DNA of 64,000 nucleotides from Dromiciops gliroides (lineage: Eukaryota; Chordata; Mammalia; Microbiotheria; Microbiotheriidae): assembly GCF_019393635.1 (NCBI RefSeq), contig NC_057863.1, positions 574,004,284 to 574,068,283 of the forward strand, given 5' to 3'. The translations under genes and the position numbers were made by a program. Below, in pieces: positions 47,215-58,257 of this stretch. Every line of letters starts with the position of its first letter. Within the stretch, counting starts at the first letter, position 1. The notes under the pieces are model-generated. The model saw nothing but the letters and a program-made list of their open reading frames with translations. It was not told the DNA's origin and did no database searches.

Positions 47215-48000
47215 TCATTTCACTTAATTTTAATTCAATATGCCTTTATTAAGGACCAAATAAGTGCTGGGGATACAAAGAAAAATACGAAATGGTCTTG
47301 ACCCTAAGAATGCTTATATTCTCACACAGAAGAATAACATGCATGCAGATAAGTAAAACCAAAATATTTAGAAAATAAGTACAAAGTCATTTTGGGAGTA
47401 GGATGGTAAGTTGTAATAACTGGGGGAAATCAAGAAAGGCTTCTTATAGGAGATGGCCGTTGAGTCAAGCTTTGAAGGGAGCCAGGGATTCCAAGAGGCA
47501 GAAGTGAGAAAAGAAAGGATTCTTTCTTTTTTTTTTTTTTTTGGTGAGGCAGTTGGGGTTAAGTGACTTGCCTAGGGTCACACAGCTAGTAAGTGTTAAG
47601 TGTCTGAGGTCGGATTTGAACCCAGGTCCTCCTGACTCCAGGGCCGGTGATCTATCCACTGTGCCACCTAGCTGCCCCAAGAAAGTATTCTAAAGATGGG
47701 AAATGACCTGTGTAAATGCATGGAGATGGGAGATGAGTTGTAGTGTATGGAGAACATTAAGTAGACCCATTTGGCCAGACTGTAGTGTGTGTGATTGGAA
47801 ATAGTGTGAAATAACTTTAGAGAGATAACTTGGGTCCTGACTGTGAAAGGTTTTAAATGCCAGGCAGACCAGTTTGCATATTATCCCAGGGGTCATAGGG
47901 AGACACTGAAGGTTCTTGAGGAAGGAGTGATGTGGTCAGGCCTGTGCTTTAGGAATCTCATTTTGGAGGATGAATCAGAGAGGAGTGACTGGAGACCATT
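47215..48000 (-). mobile_element. L2 LINE 3' region, interrupted by a SINE
   Basis: TAAGTGCTGGGGATACAAAG, AGGCTTCTTATAGGAGATGG and TCTTGAGGAAGGAGTGATGT are antisense L2 text on both sides of the SINE at 47524-47678. Confidence 0.8.
47524..47678 (-). mobile_element. Short tRNA-derived SINE inside L2
   Basis: Reverse copy with poly(T). AAGAAAGKATTCT is duplicated at 47511-47523 and 47679-47691. Confidence 0.96.
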
Positions 48001-48009
48001 TTTCATTGG

Positions 48010-48945
48010 ATATTTGAGTGCTTTTGTGATCAGGAAATCTGGACAGTTTTCAGTGTTCTTTGCACTTTTATTTTGGTTCCATCTTCAGTGTTACTTGGTG
48101 AAGTTCTCCCTTGATGCTACCAAAGCCCATGTTAACATTACTATTTAATTACTTCTCTATGGGAGCTATGTCACAGGTGATGGAAAACCCATTGGTTAAG
48201 CTGTAGGTAGAAGTAGGTAGGTAGCTGGAGTAGAAGTATCATTTTTGACTGATAAAGGTGTAGAATCTCAATACTGATATGACCTAACAGAGCTCCATTT
48301 GAATGTGAGTTTCATAAGTCTGAAATGGTAGAAATGAGTCACCAAAGCAAGTAAGCGAGGGTGCAGATTAAATCCTTAGAAGAAGCACAGCATTGGGAAT
48401 GCTGTATCATCGTGTCCCAAGTGAAAAACGAGCAGATCATTTGTCCCAGGAAGAGGCTATCATTACAGGTGAACTCCAATCCATGCTCATCTCTTTCTGA
48501 AGGGATCCTGTTTCCCTCCCCCTCTCCCTCCCACTCCACTGAGAGTCCTCCTCCTTTAGAGGCTTAGCTGGCTGTAGGAAGAAGGGCGATCCCTGCTAAG
48601 CCTGCTTTTCTGAAGCACAAGAGAAGCTGATTCCAATGTACGCCGAGGCCGCACGCAAGTGCCCTTTGGAGGTTTTGAGAAAGGTGACCATAGTTCTCAG
48701 GATTCGCTTTCTCTCCATGAATAGTACATTGCAAGCTAAGTTAAAATAGCGAAAGGTCATGTTTTCATGTCACATTTCTAAGCAGAGCCTTTTGTCAGGT
48801 GGAGATCCCTTTTCAGCTGTGAGTCAGAGTTTCTTTTCTATGCACCTGTATGCCTCTACCCCCACCCCACCAAGTATGATATTTAAATAATAAAGTCGAT
48901 TTCCCCATATGGCTTATGGATTCAACCTGATTACTTTATAGGTTC
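48010..48945. other. Repeat-poor non-coding DNA
   Basis: No recognised gene or element. 48600-48860 has mixed-composition sequence with an AGGTCATG and a GTGAGTCAG word and could be a conserved element; this is untested. Confidence 0.4.
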
Positions 48946-48949
48946 TCCA

Positions 48950-49395
48950 ACATAATCAGATTTGGGGCTAGAAGAGAACTTAGAGTTCAAATCTCTCTCC
49001 TCAGTTTGTTATGAGGAAACCAAAACCCAGAAGTTTAGAGTTGGAAGGGACTTGTTTGACCATCCAGTCCAACTCATTCCTGAAAAGAGATCTCCATCCG
49101 ACAAGCGGCTCTGTTAGGAGGTTTTTTCTGACATCAAGGTTATTTTTCCTTTTTTTTTTTTTAAAAGCTTCCCTTCATTTTCTCTGGTTCGACCCTTTGG
49201 AGCCCCTTCCTCACAACAGCTTTTCATATACGTGAAGGCAGCGATCAGGTCGTCCCTTAGTCTTTTCTTCTCCAAATTATAAAAGTCCCATTTTCTTCAA
49301 GTGATCTTCATGTGACATAGACTCAAGGCTCTTCACAACCTTTAGTGGCCCTCCCCTGGATACTTTCTAGTTTGTCAGTATTTTTAAACTGTGGC
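48950..49395 (-). mobile_element. CR1/L3 LINE 3' region
   Basis: GAGTTGGAAGGGACTTGTTT, CCATCCAGTCCAACTCATTC, GGTCGTCCCTTAGTCTTTTC and TGGCCCTCCCCTGGATACTT in antisense L3 order. Confidence 0.85.
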
Positions 49396-49399
49396 ACTC

Positions 49400-49505
49400 A
49401 GAGATGAAGTGATTTTCCCAAGGTGTCATAGGTACTAGGTGGTAGAGCTTTGATTCAAACCTAGACCTTTTGATTTAAGTTCAGTGTACCTTCCATTGTA
49501 TCTTT
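49400..49505 (-). mobile_element. MIR-type SINE fragment
   Basis: AGAGATGAAGTGATTTTCCC, then AGGTGGTAGAGCTTTGATTC in antisense order. Confidence 0.75.
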
Positions 49506-49509
49506 TAAT

Positions 49510-50165
49510 TTTGTGTGACTGCTCCCTACACCAATTGAAATTTACAATTTGACATTCTGTGGCTTTCTTAGTAGATAGTTTTTGAGAGTTGCATTGGCCA
49601 AAGAATTCACTGGTCCCTGGCCAGCTGACATATCCTGCATTAGTGTTTTCTCTATCTTTGTCGGGCCTTCAAGAGTTTACTCTCTAAGGGCACAGCCCTC
49701 AAGAACCCAAGATTACTTCTATATACTGATGTCCAGGAGGAAGATTTTAGTAGAGGTACTTTATAGTTCTCCTTCAAAACACACACACACACACACACAC
49801 GTATGTATTGTATGCATGTATATATAAATATTTCATCTATGCATATCTGTGGACTTTGTTGTAGAAATTGACCTGCTAATTGATTGTAGGTGTGACTGAA
49901 AAGCTCAACATGAGATTGTCTATCCTTTCCGCATCATGCATGCTTGAAATTTGTCACATGAGTAATATGAGCAGCAGCTGGAGCCACAATCCGAATGACC
50001 TGTTGCTATTTGTGACTGCTTCCTCAACTTAGAGAGGACCTGAAGCTCAAAACCAGCTATTTTACTGTCAGTAACTGAACTGAAGGCTGATTTGGCTGCT
50101 GTGATTGCTCCTAGCCACCCCCATCTTCTGCATTGGGCAAAGCCATGAGGATGCCAGTTACCTTT
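49510..50165. other. Unassigned DNA with a (CA)n microsatellite
   Basis: (CA)n, about 11 units, at 49779-49800. Nothing else recognised. Confidence 0.55.
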
Positions 50166-50179
50166 AATACAAGGACCGG

Positions 50180-50209
50180 GAAAACGACAAGAACAACAAC
50201 AACAACAAC
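50180..50209 (+). mobile_element. Minimal RTE insertion: 30 bp of tail with target-site duplication
   Basis: GAAAACGACAAGAACAACAA plus (CAA)n lies exactly between AATACAAGGACCGG (50166-50179) and AATACAAGGACTGG (50210-50223). The insert matches the terminal bases of RTE elements in this window. Confidence 0.75.
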
Positions 50210-50223
50210 AATACAAGGACTGG

Positions 50224-50550
50224 TCCTTTTTGTATCTCCCCTGCCAAATTGCCGTGGTGTTTGCAACCCCTATAAAGTGATAGAAATTTGAATGTCTTGG
50301 ATTTGGATTTCTCTAAGACCCTTGTTATTATGAAATGATGAGGAAAGGTGTTGAACCTGGGTGTGCTACTAGGAATTTCAGGCTTATGTGGGTCCTGGAC
50401 AGTCAGGAAGCACTAGAGAACTGGAGAATGCGTGAATATTTGCGGGGTGTGTATATATGTATGGGGGAATAAGAAAAGGGACAAGAAGCCCTAAATGTGA
50501 ATTTCCCAGAATTACAGCTTGTTAGTGCTGAATGAGACCTTGGAGACTAG
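50224..50550. other. Unassigned non-coding DNA
   Basis: Nothing recognised apart from a possible L3-like stub at 50508-50550. Confidence 0.45.
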
Positions 50551-50568
50551 TCCAACCCCTCTTATTTT

Positions 50569-50715
50569 TTTATTTTTTGGTGAGGCAATTGGGGTCAAGT
50601 GACTTGCCCAGGGTCACACAGCTAGTACATGTCAAGGGTCTGAGGCCAGATTTAAACTCAGGTCCTCCTGAATCTAGGGCCGGTGCTCTATCCACTGCGC
50701 CACCTAGCTGCCCCT
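50569..50715 (-). mobile_element. Short tRNA-derived SINE
   Basis: Reverse copy. Perfect 16-bp duplication CAACCCCTCTTATTTT at 50553-50568 and 50716-50731; it sits in an older L3/MIR-like stretch that resumes at 50732-50830. Confidence 0.97.
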
Positions 50716-50874
50716 CAACCCCTCTTATTTTACAGAAGAGGAAAGGGAAGTCTAGAGAGGTGAGCTGGGATTTGAACCCAGGTTATCTAACTCTAAGTTT
50801 AGCATTCTTTCATTATACCATTCTTTCTTCATGAACTGCAGCTGTGCCTATGACTGTCCCTGTTTAAATGTTTC

Positions 50875-51018
50875 TTCTCTCCTCTCTACTTGTTACACTT
50901 GTGACCAGCAGGACCTTGGGCAAGTCACGACCTCCCTGGGCTTTAAATTTCTCATTTGTAAAATGAAGGGATTGCACCATATGGTCCTTGGAGCCCTTCT
51001 AATTCTATGATCCTATGA
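50875..51018 (+). mobile_element. MIR-type SINE
   Basis: CAGGACCTTGGGCAAGTCAC, ATTTCTCATTTGTAAAATGA and AATTCTATGATCCTATGATC. Confidence 0.82.
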
Positions 51019-51019
51019 T

Positions 51020-51510
51020 CACTTAACCTCAGCTCACTGTCTAAGTGCTGCCTGTTCTCCATATTTGGGATCACATCAAGTTTTGGTGAACATTCTTTCA
51101 GAGTTAACTGACCAGATAACTCTGTTTTATGACTTCCCTGTTGGTAATGGTGTTCCCCTTCCTGACTCCCAACAGTTAGGATGGATCCTAGCCCCACTTC
51201 CATAGTGAAAGAAATTAGAGTTAGTATCTTTGTTTCTTGGCCAGACCATCACCAAATACCTTGTTGTTTTTTATAGCAACATTTAGTAGAAGGTTCCAAT
51301 TCTATGTTTTTAATAAAAATCTTGGCCTTTGGGTGCTTTGAGCCATAAATAGCAATTCTGGTTCCCAGGTCAAACATTATGAAAGGTGTCCTCAAGTCAG
51401 CTTTGTAAGACAAATTCAGTCGAGTGGGGGGGAAATTTCAGACACACTCCTTAGATCTTGGGGAAAAAAGATTCTAATTTATGGAGAATAGACTATGCCA
51501 TTTGTATAAG
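51020..51510. other. Unassigned non-coding DNA
   Basis: No recognised gene or repeat. Confidence 0.5.
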
Positions 51511-51515
51511 AGCAT

Positions 51516-52853
51516 ACTTGGTGATGTGATAGTTTAGCCTAAAATTCTTAATGTATAATAGAAATAAATAAAGATATTTGTTTAAATTTAGTGGACAAAA
51601 GGTCCAACAACTTGATAAGAATTAATTATTCCATACTTGGGTTCCACACTGTCAGTAGGACTCAAAGTATTCTCCCTCAATGTCTTTTTCCTTCCTGTAG
51701 TAGGGAAACTGAGACCCCAGGACACTAGCTCCCCCAAGGTGGACAGTACTGTTAGCTAGAGGCTTCTGCTAGGGAGACTGCTGCTAGGTAAGGGAGCAGG
51801 GAGGAACTATTCAGGGGAATTCAGTCTGGAGGCTGCACTGTAGAGGAAACGCCATTTGATAACTTTATTTTAATATTATTCTTGCTAACCAGATGCTTTC
51901 TAACAAGTGTTGTCAGTATCTTATAAATACCAACAACATAGGGCAAAGTCCTGCTTGTTCCACCTTGGTTAATGCTCAGTGGGTGTTTATCAGAACTATA
52001 TTTGTCCTGCACAGTAGTTTGTGATCCATCGAGTATCCTGTCTATGTCTCAACAACAGTTGTCTGCATTACTCGTTCCTGGAAGATTTTTATTTCTGATG
52101 GTGCTTGTAGCTTGTTGAGTTGGAAAAAGTTCTCTAGATATTCCAGATGGTGATCTAGGAGCTTTCTATAAAAAAAGAGAGCAAAATTTCTTTGAAAGAA
52201 GGAAAGCTGTCCCAGCTGAGTTTTGGTTAATGAAGTTCATTTTCAGTTGTTAAAGAGAATGACTGTTGAGTTCACAGACTTGGCTGATGAAACCCTTTCC
52301 TGTGAAACTAAAATACAAATGACTCAGAATTTGAAGGTAGCAATGGCGAGGGGGTGGGAAAGGACTTGTACTGTGTGCTGTGCTCAGTAAAAATATGCAC
52401 CTGCAGCAGATGTTAGAGAAATTGGAAAGAAAATGGATGGTTTGTTTTTTGTTTGTTTGTTTGTTTGGACTAGAAGGGTTTTTTGCATGCTCTGTTGTTC
52501 CATTAGCATAATATTTGGACATTACAGAGATCTTGTTGCAGGAGTGAAAAGGCTTTAATTTGCATTGAAACATGAGACAATTAACCTTATCCAGTACCTC
52601 TCCACAGGATCTTTTTGATACAGTTGGATGAGTAAGCAGAACAAGTATAATTTATGGTATAAATGATGAAGGAGAATGAGAAAAGACATTGAGGGAGAAT
52701 ACTTTGAGTCCTATTGGCAATGTGGAACCCAAGTATGGAATTATTAATTCTTCTCAAGTTGTTTCTTTTTCTCCACTAAATTTAACCAAATATCTTTGTT
52801 CATTTCTATTATACATTAAGAATTTTTAGGCTAAAGTTTCACATCACCAAATA
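51516..52853. repeat. Large inverted repeat: arms of about 175 bp, spacer about 990 bp
   Basis: 51516-51690 matches the reverse complement of 52680-52853. Shared words include TTCTTAATGTATAATAGAAA, TTCCATACTTGGGTTCCACA and CAAAGTATTCTCCCTCAATG. By eye the arms are close to nine-tenths identical. The spacer holds no recognised coding frame. The family is unknown. Confidence 0.88.
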
Positions 52854-52859
52854 GAAAAC

Positions 52860-53695
52860 TTGAAAATGAAGCTATTCTCAGGCAGAGTCCAGAGTCCAGA
52901 GTCCAGTAGTTTTCAGAATGTGTCTTTGTGTTGCTCATGTAAGAAGAAAAGGAGTTTTTTCATCCTGAGATCTTACCTTGAAGGTCATTGGTGTGATTGT
53001 GTGGCTATAACCAGAAAAAAGTGGGTTTACTGCCTTTATACAAATGGTATAGTCAATTGTCTTCCAAAGGTATATTTCTGTCAGAGTTTGACTTTGAAAA
53101 TTACATATGGGAAGTGACAGTACAGTCACCTATCACAAAAGACTAAAGAGAACTCTGAAATGAACTTGAAAGACATATAAAAAACCAAACTCTTACAAAA
53201 CATTTAATGATCTAAGTGGTGGGAGATGCAAATGAGAAACTGACAGGATTCCAGCATTTCAGGCGCATCACCTGGGTGAGAAATAAGCAGATGGCAGAAG
53301 CAGAAAGAAGGAATGTTGCACAGGGTACTGAGACCCAAGGAGGGGATAGGGAGAGAACACTGGGTGGTTCTCAAGGAGTTCAAGGCATTAGATTTGACAG
53401 TTATCTTTGACAGGGTACTACTGATGGTCCCTAGCCTCCCTGACCTCTGCTACCTTGCATTTATTTTGTATATTCTTATGTATGGCAAATACAAATTTTC
53501 CCTGACAAGCAAAAAGTAGGTTCCTAGAGGGAAGGGATGGTATCGTTTTTGTTTTATTTCACTAGTACTTAATTCAGGGTATGGCACAGCATGGGTGTTT
53601 AAAAACCTCCCATCTCTCTGCTGTTTTGGTATTGGAGAACAAGGAGACAACAGAAATAAGAAAGGAAAGGAGAAAAGGAGAGAAGCAAGCCAAGA
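52860..53695. other. Unassigned non-coding DNA
   Basis: A tiny tandem (AGAGTCC, three copies) occurs at 52885-52905. No gene recognised. Confidence 0.5.
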
Positions 53696-53699
53696 AAAA

Positions 53700-53895
53700 T
53701 AGTAGAAAGCACTTTCTTTGCAACCACAATTCTGTGGAGTAGGTAGCATGACAAATGTTATTATCCCCATTTTAAAGATAATAGAATTGAGGCTCAAAAA
53801 AGGTTAAATATCTTGTCTGAAATTACATAGCCTGTGAGATCAAAACCAGGGATTTGCACCTAGCTCTTCTGCCTCCCGGCTCTAAGTCTGTTAGT
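53700..53895 (-). mobile_element. MIR-type SINE
   Basis: TTATTATCCCCATTTTAAAG and TAATAGAATTGAGGCTCAAA in antisense order. A C-rich homopolymer follows at 53937-53949. Confidence 0.78.
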
Positions 53896-54574
53896 TTATC
53901 TGTAACTCCAGCTATATTCCCATATTTCTCTCTCCACCCCCCCCCCCCCATTCCAGAGTAACTAGGAAGTTTGCCCCTGGAGCAAGGACCAGGGCACATG
54001 CCCAGAGCAAATGTCAGGAAGGGCATGTTCATCTGACGGAGGGAGGGGGAGATACCACTTCATCGAGATAGAGGCCAACAGAACAGCACAAGGTTACTAC
54101 TGAGGAGGCCATACCCACTCTCTTCCCCACTAGAGGAAGAAACCTTACCTTAGCATTTAATTAGAATAATTAGTGAACAGATCTAATGTAGTTAAAGTTA
54201 GAAGAGAAACAGACACATGGGAGAAAAAAAATCTTTGCAGCAAGTTTCTCTGATAAAATTTTCAAATCCAAGATATATAAAGAACTGATTCAAATTTATA
54301 AGACTAAGACCCTTTCCCCAATAGAAAAATGGACAAAGGAAAGGAACAGACAGTTCTCAAAGAAAGAAATGCAAGCTATTAATGACCATATGAAAAAGTG
54401 TTCAAACTAATAATTAGAGAAATGCAAATGAAAGCAATTTTGAAGTCCTACCTCACTCTAATCAGATTGGCAGATAGGTTCAGTTGTAAATTTATAGTAG
54501 AGCTATGAATTGGTCCAGCCATCTAGAAAGCAATTTAGAACTATGCCCCAAAAGTTACTAAACTGTACATATAT

Positions 54575-54893
54575 TATATTACTATTACATTACCCATGGT
54601 GCCAAACTGTATTGGCTCTGCCTCTCCTTAGGATCCACCAATGTTGTGGAGAGGGAAAACCTGCTGCATGGGCAACAGCTTGTTTTCCATATTGATCTGC
54701 CCAGGCTAGTGCCCTGGAGAGGATACTCCAGCTACTCCTTATGGGGTAGATACAACATGGGATGCGGCAGTTACCGGTTATAAGTCACTCAGAAGCTGTG
54801 GCTCCCACATCGGACTGCACAGCCACACTGTGGCCTGTGGCTCTTCAAGGCGCTGATCCATGGTCGTCTGCGACTGGTGGAGGCCTACTAAGA
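54575..54893. other. Unidentified roughly 320-bp insertion within L1
   Basis: L1 text stops after AAAAGTTACTAAACTGTACA and resumes at AAGACCCAGCTATATCACTT. The intervening mixed-GC sequence (CCATGGTGCCAAACTGTATT, GCCCAGGCTAGTGCCCTGGA, CACATCGGACTGCACAGCCA) is unlike L1 and any other repeat here. It may be a SINE or RTE-derived unit; I do not recognise it. Confidence 0.6.
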
Positions 54894-55227
54894 CCCAGCT
54901 ATATCACTTCCAGGTCTATACCCCAAAGAGGATTTTAAAAAAGAAGAAAAGGATCTATATGTACAAAGACATTTATAGTAACTCTTTTTGTGGTAGCCTC
55001 AAGTAGGAAACTAACAGATTTCTTTTTGGGGAAATGGCTAAACAAATGATATTGTATGAATGCTATGGAAAATTATATTACTATAAGAATGATGAAATGG
55101 ACAATTTCATAGGAAACTGGGAAGACTTCTAATAACTGATGCAGAGTAAAGTTAGTCAAAGTAGGAGAACGATATATTTAATGACATCATTATAGAGAAA
55201 AGCACACCTTTGAAAGACACTAAAACT

Positions 55228-55470
55228 CTGTGGCACAGTAGAGTACTGGGACTGGAATCAGGAAAACCTAGGTTCAATTCTGGCCTCGGACACTTACAAG
55301 CTATGTGACCCTGGACAAATCACTTAATCCTGTTTGCCTCAGTTTCCTCACCTACAAGATGAGCTCGAAAAGGAAATGGCAAAACCACTCTAGTATCTTT
55401 ACAAAGAAAACTCCAAATGGAGTCACAAAGAGTTGGACACAACTGAAAGCAACTAGAAAACAACAACAAA
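55228..55470 (+). mobile_element. RTE-tailed tRNA-derived SINE inside L1
   Basis: GTGGCACAGTAGAGTACTGG, CTATGTGACCCTGGACAAAT, AAAAGGAAATGGCAAAACCA and the tail CAACTGAAAGCAACTAG with CAACAACAA. Confidence 0.92.
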
Positions 55471-55734
55471 AGAACTCTCATCAGTGCAATGATAAACCAT
55501 GAGTCCAAAAGACAGGATGAAGCATATGACTCACCTTCTGCTAGAGAAGAATGACCTTAAAAATCAAAGTGACTTATACACTTTTAGGCATGGTCAATGT
55601 GGGTATCGATTTTTCTGGACTATGCATATTTATGATTAATTTCCATTCATTCATTTACTTATTTATTGTTAAATGAGGGAAGGATAGATTATAAATGTAT
55701 GTAAAAAGATTTATTTTTAAAAAGTAGTTCTTTC

Positions 55735-56160
55735 TTCACATTTAGCATACAAGAAACCTTATTGGGGAAGGGGATAGGGTGGAGGGTGGAGCAAACAGTT
55801 GCTTTTGGGGAAAGGGCTAAAAGAGGACTTGAAGTTAACCCCCTCAAAACCTTAAAGTGATATAGTAGAGACTGAAGAGACCTTAGGAATCAACTCCTTG
55901 ATTTTTACAGAGGAAGATACTGAAACTTCAGAGAGTGAAAGTAAGTTGACCGAGGTCACAGAGGAAGGAGGCTCATTCACCTTTTACTGAAATTGAGACT
56001 GAGCTGATGTAGAGTCATATGGAAGCCAAAGCTCATAGGCTCACAGACTGGAAACTGAGAGACCACCTTATCCAGCCCCCTCATTTTACAGAAGAGAAAG
56101 CAGAGAACTAGAATTAGTGCATGAAGAGGGTCTAGAACGGAGTGCATTATTTCTTTTGAA
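55735..56160. other. Degraded MIR/L3-like fragments
   Basis: TGATTTTTACAGAGGAAGAT (55895 on) and CCTCATTTTACAGAAGAGAA (56081 on) look like antisense MIR or L3 cores. No gene. Confidence 0.5.
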
Positions 56161-56371
56161 ACTCTTGACCCTTTTTTCTTCTGTATGGATTTTTTATTAT
56201 TTTTTCTAGTTTTATAAGGTAGTCTTTTGGTAATTTGATTGGTATATCATTGAATAAGTAAATTAATTTAGTAAGTATTGTTAATTTTATTATATTGGCT
56301 GATCCTATGCATGAGAATGAATTTTTTTTTCATTTATTTAGTTTTGTATTTCTTTAAATGGCTGTTTGTAG

Positions 56372-56528
56372 GGGGCTGCTAGATGGTGCAGTGGATAAAA
56401 CATTGGCCCTGGATTCAGGAGGGCCTGACTTCAAATTTGACCTCAGACACTTGACACTTACTAGCTGTCACTTAACCCTCATTGCCCCAGCCCCTCCAAA
56501 AGTACTCGCCCCCCCCAATCTATAAAAT
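56372..56528 (+). mobile_element. tRNA-derived SINE inside L1, with small internal deletion
   Basis: GGGGCTGCTAGATGGTGCAG through CTAGCTGTCACTTAACCCTC; the GTGACCCTGGGCAAG segment is missing. AAATGGCTGTTTGTAG (56356-56371) and AAATGGTTTTTTGTAG (56529-56544) flank it. Confidence 0.95.
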
Positions 56529-56675
56529 AAATGGTTTTTTGTAGCTGTATTTATATAGTTCTTATGTGTATCTTGAGAGAATGCCCAGTATTTTATATAT
56601 TCTATAATAATTTTAAATGGAAATTCTCTTTTTATCTCTTCCTGCTGGGTTTTGTTGTTATTAAATAAAATGATG

Positions 56676-57347
56676 GGGTATTCAAGGAGGACTAGCACCT
56701 CTGATGGGAGGGTTTGGTGAGCTCTTTTCAGGACTGCTCGTCTACCTTTGGTGTCTACCTGGCACTCAATTCTCACTGGTGGCTCCAAGAAGCTATAGCA
56801 TGTTCAGTGGCCACACCCCATAACTGTCTTGGCAGACAGGCTAAATCATGTTGAGGGTGAAACCAACAGGCCTCAAACCTATTGGTGAGTTACCAGGATG
56901 TTTACCCCAAGCATGTGAAATCTTCCCCTAGTAGAATGGGCAGATGAGAACAGTTTGTTTCAATAGCCATGAAGATAGCATTTAGAGTTTGGTCAGACAT
57001 GGAAGATACCAAGTCACCCACTATATTATGAACTATCGCCAGTCATCTTGACTTTTATCTTGCTACTAGAAAAGAGAGTGAGGCTGATGATTTTGTGTGC
57101 TGCCTCACTTAAATTCAATTCATGCATGAGTGAAGACATTACCCTGTGCTGTCAGTGGTCCTCTTTGAAAATGGAGGACAGGGGCAGCTAGATGGCACAA
57201 TGGTTAAAGCACTGGCCCTGGATTCAAGAGTACCTGAGTTCAAATCTGGCCTCAGACACTTGACACTTACTAGCTGTGTGACCCTGGGCAAGTCACTTAA
57301 CCCCCATTGCCTGCCCCCCCCCCAAAATGGAGGACAAACAACAACAA
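56676..57347 (+). mobile_element. RTE-derived non-autonomous element inside L1
   Basis: It starts GGGGTATTCAAGGAGGACTA, the same 5' start as the RTE copy at 19149-20142. After about 250 bp it jumps to an RTE-type 3' region (CTGCCTCACTTAAATTCAAT, GTGGTCCTCTTTGAAAATGG) ending CAAACAACAACAA. L1-derived TTAAAT...ATGATG flanks both sides. A SINE interrupts it at 57181-57323. Confidence 0.85.
57181..57323 (+). mobile_element. tRNA-derived SINE inside the RTE-derived element
   Basis: Complete copy. AAAATGGAGGACA is duplicated at 57168-57180 and 57324-57336. Confidence 0.97.
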
Positions 57348-57433
57348 TTAAATGATGATGACTTCTGTGGATTTATTTTATATTTTGCAAGTCTCTTGAA
57401 GTTTTTTTTTAAAATAAATTTTTAATTAACGCT

Positions 57434-58257
57434 CAAGGGTGTTTATTTTATTGTGCTTGACTTTACTGAGTTTTGCAGATATTGTGTTTTTTTACAAATT
57501 GAAAGTGTGTAGCATCCCTACATTGAGCAAGTCTGTTGGCGCCATTTTTCCCACAGCATGTATTCATGTCATGTCTCTTTGTCACATTTTGGTAATTCCT
57601 GTATTATTTAAAACTTTTTCATTATTATCATATCTGTTATGGTGATTTGTGATCAGTCATCTTTAATGCTACTATTGTAATTGTTTTGGGGCGCCATGAA
57701 CTACACCCCTATAAGATGGCAAACTTAATGGATAAATGTGTATTCAGACTGATGCACCAACTGGTTGTTCTCTGTCTATTTCCCTCTCCTCAGGCCTCCC
57801 TATTCCCTAGGACACAACAATATTGAAATTAGGCCAATTAGTACCCCTACAATGGCCTCTGTACAAGTGAAAGGCAGAGTCAATTAATGTAGGAAACTTC
57901 ATTGTTGTCTTATTTTACAAAATTGCCACAGCCACCCCAACCTTCAGCAATCACCATCCTGATCAGTCAGGAGCCATCAACTGTGAGGAAAGACCCTCTA
58001 CCAGCAAAAAGAATATGACTTGCTGAAGGCACAGATGATAGTTAGCATTTTTTAGCAATAAAGTATGTTTTAAATTAAAGTATGTACTTTGCCTTTTTAG
58101 ACATAATAGTATTGCACTTAATAGACTATAGTATAGTATAAAGATAGCTTTTATATACAGTGGGAAACCAATAAATTCATGTGACTTGCTTTATTGTGAT
58201 ATCACCTTTATTGCAATGGTCTGGAACCAAACCTATAGTTTCTCTGAGATTTGCCTG
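57434..58257 (+). mobile_element. Tigger1-family DNA transposon, internally deleted, non-autonomous
   Basis: 5' text GCAGATATTGTGTTTTTTAC, TTGTTTTGGGGCGCCATGAA and ATTGAAATTAGGCCAATTAG. 3' text AACTTCATTGTTGTCTTATT, GCCACAGCCACCCCAACCTT and AATGGTCTGGAACCAAACCT, ending TTTGCCTG then TA. The transposase ORF is absent; the two ends meet at GTGAAAGGCAGAGTC (57867-57881). Confidence 0.9.

Larger units (their letters stand above)
54200..55730 (+). mobile_element. L1 LINE 3' part, with two insertions
   Basis: AGATATATAAAGAACTGATT, AATAGAAAAATGGACAAAGG and TTAGAGAAATGCAAATGAAA mark ORF2's end. Later L1 3' text (GAATGATGAAATGGACAATT, TGGTCAATGTGGGTATCGAT) follows. Inserts lie at 54575-54893 and 55228-55470. 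Confidence 0.85.

Noticed and set aside
54510-54695. Coding potential of the unidentified L1 insert
   Set aside because: The frame is short, begins in L1 and has no conserved motif.
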